Under the pieces are notes generated by a model that saw only the letters and a program-made list of their open reading frames with translations, was not told the origin of the DNA and ran no database searches. Shown one piece after another: positions 45,045-51,920 of a stretch of 64,000 bases of DNA. The position numbers were made by a program, and so were the translations under genes. The stretch's first letter is position 1. The number at the start of each line of letters is the position of its first letter. Origin of the DNA: Bradyrhizobium sp. dw_411 (GTDB lineage: Bacteria; Pseudomonadota; Alphaproteobacteria; Rhizobiales; Xanthobacteraceae); NCBI RefSeq assembly GCF_018449695.1, contig NZ_JAAVUY010000014.1:153790-217789 (forward strand), given 5' to 3'.

Positions 45045-45386
45045 ATGGCCAGGTTCGTGGCTCTGATAATCTTCACCGCCGCATTGTTTCCGATCAGCGC
45101 GTCCGCCAAGGACACAAGGTTCTGGAACCTGACCGCCAACACCATTACGGCGGTTCAACTTTCGCCCGCAGGCAAGAACGAATGGGGCAAGAACCAGGCC
45201 GACAACGACAAGGATGGTACTGTCGATCATGATGAGCGCCTGAAGATCACCAACACGCCCCCCGGCCTCTATGACGTCAAATTTTCCGACAAGACGGGAC
45301 GGACCTGCGTGGTCCCGAATATCGACGTCAAGGAAGGCGCGGTGTTTTCGATCGAGGAAAAGAGCCTGAAGAATTGCGCCAAATGA
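45045..45386 (+). CDS. Small secreted protein with one EF-hand-type loop
   Basis: 113 aa, signal peptide ending at Ala21 (ISASA). The 12-residue segment DNDKDGTVDHDE (53-64) matches the canonical EF-hand loop at all ligand positions: Asp1, Asp3, Asp5, Gly6, Asp9 and Glu12. The flanking helices of a normal EF-hand are weak, so the loop may sit in a beta-rich fold: NLTANTITAVQLSPAGKNEW before it and YDVKFSDKTGRTCV after. Cys88 and Cys111 could form a disulfide. It sits between XoxF and LanM genes and is preceded by CGGAGGAA. I know no name for it; a periplasmic calcium or lanthanide ligand is a strong suggestion from context. Confidence 0.8.
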   Translation: MARFVALIIFTAALFPISASAKDTRFWNLTANTITAVQLSPAGKNEWGKNQADNDKDGTVDHDERLKITNTPPGLYDVKFSDKTGRTCVVPNIDVKEGAVFSIEEKSLKNCAK

Positions 45387-45390
45387 TGAG

Positions 45391-45416
45391 CTTGAGTGAC
45401 CGGCTTGAGTGACCGG
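45391..45416. repeat. Tandem 13-bp duplication
   Basis: CTTGAGTGACCGG is repeated exactly twice between the convergent EF-hand-loop gene and the outer-membrane barrel gene. Looks like a slippage duplication; no function is implied. Confidence 0.8.
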
Positions 45417-45423
45417 CTTGCGT

Positions 45424-46335
45424 TCAAAAATTCACGCCGAACAGAAAGCGCGCCTGCCTTCGCTCGAAATTGACCAGATCGAGCGAACCAACTGACGTTG
45501 TCGCCTGCCCCGCAACCTGCGCGCTCCAGGCGAGCGCAATCCAGGCTTTTTTGGGCAGTCGCATATAGATCGTCGGCCCGATGAAAAAGCCTTGCCCCAC
45601 AAACGTATCCAAACCGATGCCGTCATAGGCGCGCAGATAGCGCGCTTCGCCGCCGGCGAAGAACCCCGGCCTGATCTCAAACATCGCGCCGAACGCCACG
45701 CCTGCAGTCGCTTGCTGCGACCAGGTGCCGGTCGATTTCAAGCGCATGGCCTCGGGCTGGTACAGCAGATTGACCGCCGCGACGACGCGGTCGCGGATCG
45801 GCTCCCAGTCGAAGGCAGCAACAAAGTCGACGCCATATTGATTGCCAGGTTGACCGGTTACGTCATCCGCCCGCCCCCAACGGGGCTCGGCCCCCACCGC
45901 AAAACCGAACGGCGCGGTCGCGCGATCGAGAAAGCGGTAGCGGATATCCGCGGACACACCACCAAACGCGCCATATTGCTGATTGGCCAATCCGCCAACG
46001 CCGGTAACGCCATAGCCGATAATTTCGCCTGACATCTCGGTACGAAGATTGGCGATCGGCACCGTTTCCACCGACAGCGTGCCGGAGGCTGCGTTGTAGG
46101 TTCCGGTTTGTTTTCCAAACCGGCCGGTTGCGGAACTCTCGACCTCCCTTTCACCGACCTCGCCGACGTCGCTGCCGATCGTGAAGCCGAATAGATGCTC
46201 GGTATCGATTGGTGCTGTGCGAGCACCGGTTGGGGGGATCACGAGCGCCAGCATCAGACAAAATCCCGTGACGCGTCGTTTTGCAGTGCGACACGAGGCA
46301 CCAACCAAACGTCCGGACACATCATGCTCTGCCAT
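45424..46335 (-). CDS. Predicted outer-membrane beta-barrel protein
   Basis: 303 aa from ATG 46335 with a signal peptide ending PTGARTAPID. Alternating hydrophobic strands with aromatic girdles fill the rest (GYGVTGVGGLANQQYGAFGG, ADIRYRFLD, GVAFGAMFEIRPGFFAGGEARYLRAYDG), and the last residue is Phe (FLFGVNF), the usual mark of barrel insertion. No plug domain, so not a TonB receptor. Converges with the EF-hand-loop gene (37 bp) and is divergent from an ABC importer (171 bp), both in the methanol island. Could pass a small ligand across the outer membrane; ligand unknown. Confidence 0.65.
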   Translation of the reverse strand: MAEHDVSGRLVGASCRTAKRRVTGFCLMLALVIPPTGARTAPIDTEHLFGFTIGSDVGEVGEREVESSATGRFGKQTGTYNAASGTLSVETVPIANLRTEMSGEIIGYGVTGVGGLANQQYGAFGGVSADIRYRFLDRATAPFGFAVGAEPRWGRADDVTGQPGNQYGVDFVAAFDWEPIRDRVVAAVNLLYQPEAMRLKSTGTWSQQATAGVAFGAMFEIRPGFFAGGEARYLRAYDGIGLDTFVGQGFFIGPTIYMRLPKKAWIALAWSAQVAGQATTSVGSLDLVNFERRQARFLFGVNF

Positions 46336-46506
46336 GACCGCATCTAGCCACAGGTCAGACGACTTTCGTAGCGCTTTGCGACACGGCATCAAATCGTCGC
46401 TTGTCGCGTAAATTATTTCACGCAAGAATGACCGGGTTGGAGGCTGTCCTCGAATCCGCGATCGATTGTGCTTTGCAGCAGATCTCGATCGCCCGGAACA
46501 ATGTGA

Positions 46507-47481
46507 ATGCTCAGAACTCTCCTGGCGCTTTGTCTGCTCGCTTGGACAACTCCAACGCAGGCCGGCGAGACCTTGAGAATAGGCCTGCAAAAGACCGGCA
46601 CATTCGCCTGGCAACTGGACGTTATCCGCCGTCATAACCTTGCTTCGGCTGCGGGCCTCGATTTGAAGATCACCGAATACGCTTCACCGGATGCCGGCAA
46701 ACTCGCGCTCAACAGCGGCTCGGTCGATCTCGCGCTGGTTGATTGGCTTTGGGTCGCCCGTAGCCGGGCACTTGGCGCCAGAGTGCAGTTCTATCCCTAT
46801 TCCAGCGCGGTGGGCGCCATCATGGTGAAGGCCGATTCACCGCTGCGGAGCATGGGTGACCTCAAAGGCCGGGTTCTCGCCGTTGCGGGCGGTCCGCTCG
46901 ACAAGAACTGGCTGATCGTCCAGGCCGCCGCTATTCGCCAGGGAATTGATCTCAAGCGCGACGCGACCCTGCAGTACGGCGCCCCGCCATTGATGTTTCA
47001 AAAACTGCTGCAGGGTGAAGCCGAGGCTGGTCTCAATTACTGGAATTTTTGTGCCAGACTGGAAGCCCAGGGCTATCGCCGTCTGTTCGACGTGCGCGAT
47101 GCGGAAATTGCGCTCGGGCTCAAGGAACCCGTCGCGTTGATCGGTTATGCTTTTACGGAAAACTTTGTGGCCAGCCACCGGAGCGTCATCGACCGCTTCA
47201 TCGCGATTGCGCAAAAGGCTGATGACATCATGCGGCAATCCGACGCGGAATGGGATGCGCTGCGGCCACTGATGAATGCGGAAGATCAGCAGACATTTGA
47301 GGCCTATCGCGACCAGACCCGGGAAGGCATGCCGCGACGGACGATTGCGGCGGAACAGGCTGACGCCCGTGCGCTCTTCAAGACGCTGGCCGGCATCGGC
47401 GGCTCCGAGCTTGTGGGCCCGCTGCAAGAACTCGATCCCGGCCTTTACTACCAAACTCTGCCGCCGGAGGCCGACCGGTGA
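46507..47481 (+). CDS. NMT1/SsuA-type ABC substrate-binding protein in the methanol island
   Basis: 324 aa, signal peptide ending TQAGETL. NMT1/THI5-like fold: RIGLQKTGTFAWQLDVIRRH, GSVDLALVDWLWVARSRALG, SMGDLKGRVLAVAGGPLDKNW and EAEAGLNYWNFCARLEAQG. Begins an operon with a permease and an ATPase (4-bp overlap with the permease). Relatives bind sulfonates, nitrate, or pyrimidine precursors, but this receptor differs clearly from the SsuA-like one at 21336. Its location next to regulators and lanM suggests an organic ligand related to PQQ or metal uptake. Confidence 0.8.
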   Translation: MLRTLLALCLLAWTTPTQAGETLRIGLQKTGTFAWQLDVIRRHNLASAAGLDLKITEYASPDAGKLALNSGSVDLALVDWLWVARSRALGARVQFYPYSSAVGAIMVKADSPLRSMGDLKGRVLAVAGGPLDKNWLIVQAAAIRQGIDLKRDATLQYGAPPLMFQKLLQGEAEAGLNYWNFCARLEAQGYRRLFDVRDAEIALGLKEPVALIGYAFTENFVASHRSVIDRFIAIAQKADDIMRQSDAEWDALRPLMNAEDQQTFEAYRDQTREGMPRRTIAAEQADARALFKTLAGIGGSELVGPLQELDPGLYYQTLPPEADR

Positions 47482-48215
47482 CGAAAGTCTATTCGCTCGC
47501 CGTCCTGATCGTAGCCTGGGCGGTTACGGCGGCGCTGGTTCAATCCCGCCTGCTGCCGGGTCCGCTCACCATCGGCACGACAATCATTGCCGACATCCGT
47601 TCCGGCGAGTTGCCGTTTCATATGGCCTGCACACTTGGACGTGTGATTGGCTCGTTTGCGATCGCGATGCTGCTTGGCATCGCCGCGGGTTATGCGATGG
47701 GACGTTCGAAAACCGCCGATCGCTACGCCGATCCATGGTTGATCGTGCTGATCAACATGCCCGCGCTGGTGACGATCATTTTCGCGTATGTCTGGATCGG
47801 CCTCAACGAAACCGCGGCGATTCTGGCCGTCGCCGTCAACAAACTGCCGAATGTGATTGTCGTGATGCGCGAAGGCACTCGCGCGCTCGACCCTGACATC
47901 GACGACATGGCGAAAGTGTTTCAATTTACCGCGTTCAAAAGGATTCGTCACATCGTCATGCCGCAACTCGCGCCCTATCTCGCCGCCAGTTCGCGTTCCG
48001 GTCTCTCCATCGTCTGGAAGATCGTACTTGTGGTCGAGTTGATCGGACGCCCAAACGGCGTAGGGTTCGTGCTGGGCTCGGCGTTCTCGCTGTTCGACAT
48101 GGCCAGCATACTGAGCTATGCGATCTGCTTCATCGTGCTTATGCTTGTCATCGAAAGCCTTTTGGTACAGCCGCTTGAAAGACGCGCGAACCGCTGGAGA
48201 CGCCGCCCCGCTTGA
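47478..48215 (+). CDS. ABC transporter permease, SsuC-like
   Basis: 245 aa with six hydrophobic helices. EAA loop LDPDIDDMAKVFQFTAFKRIRHIVMPQLAP and SRSGLSIVWKIVLVVELIG are typical of the nitrate/sulfonate/taurine group. ATG (GTG) at 47478 overlaps the receptor stop as GTGA, so the genes are coupled. The ATPase gene begins inside its 3' end. Confidence 0.85.
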   Translation: MTKVYSLAVLIVAWAVTAALVQSRLLPGPLTIGTTIIADIRSGELPFHMACTLGRVIGSFAIAMLLGIAAGYAMGRSKTADRYADPWLIVLINMPALVTIIFAYVWIGLNETAAILAVAVNKLPNVIVVMREGTRALDPDIDDMAKVFQFTAFKRIRHIVMPQLAPYLAASSRSGLSIVWKIVLVVELIGRPNGVGFVLGSAFSLFDMASILSYAICFIVLMLVIESLLVQPLERRANRWRRRPA

Positions 48216-48936
48216 GCTTCGCATCGATGCGAAGAGCTACGTGTCGGCCGATGGCAAGCGGGTCGAGGTCGTTCGGGGCCTCGAACTCCGGCTCGAGGCC
48301 GGATCGTTTGGCGCGTTGATCGGTCCTTCCGGCTGCGGCAAGACGACAATTCTTCGGATCGCGGCCGGCCTGGATGCCGACTTCCGCGGCCAGATCCTCA
48401 CCCCCGGCGCCGGCCGTCTCGGGATGGTGTTCCAGGAACCTCGTCTGCTGCCCTGGCGCACGGTCGAGGACAACGTCCGCCTGGCGCTTCCGGTCGACCG
48501 GAGCGGGGTTGATCTCGCCGATCTCTTCGACACGCTCGGTCTTGGTTCACATCTGGCGCAATACCCCGGCGAATTGTCGCTGGGACTTGCGCGCCGCGCG
48601 GCGATCGCCCGGGCATTTGCGATTCAGCCGGACTTCCTGCTGCTGGATGAGCCCTTTGTGTCACTCGATGAAGCGGTTGCCGCGCGGCTGCGCGACGAAC
48701 TGATGGCGCTGACGACCCGGACCAAGGTCACGACGCTGCTGGTGACCCATCATCTGGAAGAAGCCGTCCAATTGGCCGATCGGCTGTTTTTTCTGTCCGA
48801 CCGGCCGACACATGTGATTTTCGAGAAGGCGCTATCGCTGCCACGGGGAACGCGCAGCAAGGAGGACATCGCGTCGATCAGTGAGGAAATGCGGTCGCTG
48901 GTGGCACAGGCCGTGACCGGCGCCGGGCCACGCTGA
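48175..48936 (+). CDS. ABC transporter ATP-binding protein with an atypical signature
   Basis: About 253 aa. Walker A GPSGCGKTT, Q-loop VFQEPRLLPW and Walker B LLLDEPFVSLDEA are normal, as is the switch His in VTHHLEEA. The signature motif reads LSLGLARR instead of LSGGQ-like, a real departure at a residue that contacts ATP. Start is uncertain: TTG 48175 (overlapping the permease by 41 bp) is the likeliest, as no ATG lies near. Third gene of the importer operon. Confidence 0.8.
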   Translation: MKDARTAGDAAPLELRIDAKSYVSADGKRVEVVRGLELRLEAGSFGALIGPSGCGKTTILRIAAGLDADFRGQILTPGAGRLGMVFQEPRLLPWRTVEDNVRLALPVDRSGVDLADLFDTLGLGSHLAQYPGELSLGLARRAAIARAFAIQPDFLLLDEPFVSLDEAVAARLRDELMALTTRTKVTTLLVTHHLEEAVQLADRLFFLSDRPTHVIFEKALSLPRGTRSKEDIASISEEMRSLVAQAVTGAGPR

Positions 48937-48945
48937 TGCTCGAAC

Positions 48946-49566
48946 TCAAGCCAGCCGGCTCTCGATGGCGAAGCGCACAAGCTCCGATGACGAGCGCAGA
49001 CCAAGCTTCTGGCGAATGATGGATGAGGTATTGGCAATCGTCTTGTAGGACGCATGGACCAGCCAGGCGATCTCCGAAAGACTTTTGCCGACGCTGAGGA
49101 GCCGCAAGATCTCGATCTCGCGCGGCGTCAGTTTCGACAACGGGCTCTGGGCCACCGCGGGCCCAGCGAACGCAATGCGTCGTGCGATCTCTGCGGGCAG
49201 ATAAACCCCGCCGTTTCCGACCTCCTTGATGGCCTCGACGAGGTCACAGGGGTCGCCCGATTTCGAGACATAACCCTTGGCGCCGATTTCGATCGCACGC
49301 GCGGCGAATACCGGATCGTCATTCATGCTGAACATGATGATGCGTGCGGATGCCGTGTCCGCAAGAATGCGTCGCGCCAGTTCGAATCCCGAAACGGTCG
49401 GCAGATTGATATCGACCACGCAGACATCGGGCCTTTCGGCGGCAAACGAGCGCTCGCCGCTCTCGGCGTCACAGGCTTCCAATATCTCGATATCATCATT
49501 GCCCGCGAACAACGCCCGGCAACCCGAAGCCACGATAGGATGATCGTCAACGATTAGAACACGCAT
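48946..49566 (-). CDS. NarL/LuxR-type response regulator (MoxX-like)
   Basis: 206 aa. Receiver domain with acidic pocket VDDHP, phospho-acceptor Asp52 (VVDINLP) and Lys in GYVSKSG; C-terminal LuxR helix-turn-helix SKLTPREIEILRLLSVGKSLSEIAW. ATG 49566. Divergent from a histidine kinase with a 210-bp gap and convergent with the importer ATPase (10 bp between). Regulator-kinase pairs with this layout (MoxX/MoxY, FlhR/FlhS) control methanol and formaldehyde genes in Paracoccus; this pair is their probable counterpart. Confidence 0.87.
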   Translation of the reverse strand: MRVLIVDDHPIVASGCRALFAGNDDIEILEACDAESGERSFAAERPDVCVVDINLPTVSGFELARRILADTASARIIMFSMNDDPVFAARAIEIGAKGYVSKSGDPCDLVEAIKEVGNGGVYLPAEIARRIAFAGPAVAQSPLSKLTPREIEILRLLSVGKSLSEIAWLVHASYKTIANTSSIIRQKLGLRSSSELVRFAIESRLA

Positions 49567-49776
49567 GGGCGCTGGTCCAAATTCTGTGTCAACTCATGTT
49601 GCGTTGCATCAGACGGAGCGAAAGAAAATTCACCCTGGCGTTGCCACCTGACTGCGTTGTGCATCCCGGGCAGACTTGCTGTACGGTTCCATTAGATAAC
49701 CACGCTTTTTCTCTGTCAACGCTCCTCTTGGGTAACCAGCGCGGCATGGCCTTGGACGAAGATACTGGACGAATAC

Positions 49777-51177
49777 ATGTGGCAAAAATTATCTTTGCGC
49801 GCCCGCCTGATCACGCTGCTCGCGCTCGTTCTCATCCTCGGCCTGACCATCAATATCACACGGCTCGTGCTGGAGGCCGGACCTCGGGTGCAGGCTGAGG
49901 ATCAAAGCGTCATCCGACTGGCCAGAGAATTCATCGAAACATTGGTCGTCAGCCTGAACGAAACCGCGGACCCCGATGCACGGCTGAACCAGATCATTCA
50001 GGACCTCAACCGGCTGCGGCACGTCAGTATCACGCGGCAGGAGGACACGCCTGAGGTCAAGCCCGCGACGACCGCCGATCGGGATGACGATCCCGAGCCG
50101 TCTTCGGTTCCCGTGTGGTTCGTCGCCCTGGTTCATCCGGAAAAAACCGCCGTCAATGTGCCGATCTCGATTCACGGAAAACCGGGATCGCTGGTCATCA
50201 CGTCGCACCCGGACGATGAGATGAACGAGATTTGGGACGGGATCGTTACCCAGCTCCAGGTCGGCTCGGCGATTGCGGCCGCGCTGTTCCTGCTGACGAT
50301 GCTGGTGGTCAACCGCGCACTGGCCCCGCTGCAGTCGTTGTCGCACGCGATGACGCATATCGAGGCCGGCGCCTATGACACGCGTGTCGAACCCGCAGGC
50401 TCACCTGAACTCGCGGCGATCTGCACCCGACTGAATCATCTTGCCGCAACGCTGGGGGACGCGATGGAGGAGAAGCGGCGGTTGGCCGAAACCGCGGTTT
50501 CCCTGCAGGATGCCGAACGCAAGGAAATCGCCAGGGAATTGCATGATGAATTCGGCCCCTATCTGTTTGCGCTGCGGGCACATGCGAGCTCGCTGATGCG
50601 AACTGCGGATTTGCTTGAGCCGCACACAGACGCCTTGCGCAGACATGGCGACGCCATCCTTGAACAGATAAACGCCCTGCAGCAGTTCAATCGGCGGGTC
50701 CTTGAAAGACTGCGGCCGGTAGGATTAGCGGAGCTTGGCCTGAGCGAGGCGATCGGCGCGCTTCTGCGCCTGTGGGGCGAGTCGCATCCGGGCGTAGCGA
50801 TCGAAACCACGATTTCGAAGTCTCTCGGCGAGACCGGCGAAACGGCGCAACTGACGATCTATCGCGTTATCCAGGAGGCCCTGACCAACGTGTTTCGCCA
50901 CGCCGGCGCGACACATGTCGAGATCACCGTGACGCCGGCGCCAGCGCGCCAGGCAGCAGGCGGCGCTGTGGACACCAACGCAATTGCGGTCAGCGTCCGC
51001 GACAACGGCGCCGGCCTTCCGATCGATCACAAGCAAGGGCTCGGCATGATCGGGATGCGCGAGCGGGTGCTGGCGCTGGGCGGCACCATGACGGTGGCGT
51101 CGACCGATCAGGGCGTCACCGTGGAAGCACTGGTTCCCTGCGGGATACGGCAACTCGACGCCGCCGAACAGGTCTAA
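49777..51177 (+). CDS. Sensor histidine kinase, MoxY-like (HisKA_3 type)
   Basis: 466-aa membrane sensor. Helix 1 near 9-33, periplasmic domain 34-160 resembling the LapD/MoxY N-terminal domain (ending HPDDEMNEIWD), helix 2 near 161-178, HAMP 179-232, dimerisation helix with phospho-acceptor His256 in IARELHDEFGPYLFAL, then the HATPase domain with QEALTNVFRHAGA and GLGMIGMRERV. The periplasmic part carries a marked acidic run, DRDDDPEP (101-108), and another at 146-151. The only downstream gene is lanM (133-bp gap), suggesting that sensing and metal handling are linked. Confidence 0.88.
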   Translation: MWQKLSLRARLITLLALVLILGLTINITRLVLEAGPRVQAEDQSVIRLAREFIETLVVSLNETADPDARLNQIIQDLNRLRHVSITRQEDTPEVKPATTADRDDDPEPSSVPVWFVALVHPEKTAVNVPISIHGKPGSLVITSHPDDEMNEIWDGIVTQLQVGSAIAAALFLLTMLVVNRALAPLQSLSHAMTHIEAGAYDTRVEPAGSPELAAICTRLNHLAATLGDAMEEKRRLAETAVSLQDAERKEIARELHDEFGPYLFALRAHASSLMRTADLLEPHTDALRRHGDAILEQINALQQFNRRVLERLRPVGLAELGLSEAIGALLRLWGESHPGVAIETTISKSLGETGETAQLTIYRVIQEALTNVFRHAGATHVEITVTPAPARQAAGGAVDTNAIAVSVRDNGAGLPIDHKQGLGMIGMRERVLALGGTMTVASTDQGVTVEALVPCGIRQLDAAEQV

Positions 51178-51310
51178 GCGCCCCGAACTCGCAGGCGCCT
51201 TGCCCGACATTGACCGGGATATCGGGCGTCACTACCTTTGTAAGGCGGGTGAGGAACACACGGTCACCGGCGGAATTCGTCTTCCAACCGCAATCAGGAA
51301 AGGTCACACC

Positions 51311-51715
51311 ATGATCTCGCGACGTATGTTCGTTGTTTCATTGGCGGTGGGGACACTGCTGGCTACCGGATTGTCCGTCTCGGCGAAATCCGGGCTCAGC
51401 CTGATCCGCCTGCTCGACACCGACAATGACGGCACGGTTGATCTCCGGGAAGCCAAGGCCGCGGCTTCGGCGATGTTTGACCGGTTGGAGCGTGACAAGG
51501 ACGGCACGCTGGACAAACGTGAATTGTCCCGAAGACTGTCGGCCAAGGAATTGGCGGCCGCCGATCCCGACCACGACGGCACGCTCACAAAGGAAGAATA
51601 TCTCGCGGTCGTCGAAGCGCGCTTTCGCGCTGCCGATCCGGACCATGATGGTACATTGGATGCCAAAGAACTGAAGAGCGGCCCCGGCCGCGCTCTGTTG
51701 CGACTTCTAAAATAG
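51311..51715 (+). CDS. lanM: Lanmodulin homologue: secreted four-EF-hand lanthanide-binding protein
   Basis: 134 aa, signal peptide to about Ala25. Four EF-hand loops at 36-47, 60-71, 85-96 and 109-120, separated by 12, 13 and 12 residues, the compressed spacing that defines lanmodulin rather than calmodulin. Loops 3 and 4 read DPDHDGT with Pro at position 2, as in lanmodulin; loop 1 is DTDNDGTVDLRE, and loop 2 is ERDKDGTLDKRE, with Glu at position 1 and no Pro. Loop 3 has Thr at position 9 in place of Asp. ATG 51311 follows AGGAAAGG. Precedes lutH. Expected role: selective periplasmic lanthanide binding and delivery. Confidence 0.92.
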   Translation: MISRRMFVVSLAVGTLLATGLSVSAKSGLSLIRLLDTDNDGTVDLREAKAAASAMFDRLERDKDGTLDKRELSRRLSAKELAAADPDHDGTLTKEEYLAVVEARFRAADPDHDGTLDAKELKSGPGRALLRLLK

Positions 51716-51774
51716 CCTGGGGTCGGGACCTTTGTGGCCTGAATAGGCACTCTCCGTCGTTATCAATGAGCGGA

Positions 51775-51804
51775 TCGGGAATTATTCCCGAAAATTTCGG
51801 GATT
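51775..51804. promoter_or_regulatory. Palindrome between lanM and lutH
   Basis: TCGGGAAT-T-ATTCCCGA (51775-51791) has perfect 8-bp arms, and a third half-site TCGGGATT follows at 51797-51804. It is 60 bp after the lanM stop and about 130 bp before the lutH ATG. It may be an operator for lutH, or a hairpin ending the lanM transcript. The AAAA after the second arm argues against a sense-strand terminator. Confidence 0.45.
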
Positions 51805-51920
51805 AACTCGGCCATAACAGCCGGACGTTTTGCGGCTAGTCGGCCCCGATCCGCACATTGATAATGTTGCTTACCCAATCGGCGAAAACAGAACAGCCGG
51901 GGGGTTTGGGAGTGAAACAG

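Noticed and set aside
46401..46637. Short frames ahead of the NMT1-type receptor
   Set aside because: No ribosome site and no family signal; region is the divergent promoter of barrel and receptor genes.
47448..48224. Reverse frame across the permease of the NMT1-type importer
   Set aside because: Antisense shadow; the permease has a clear EAA loop on the other strand.
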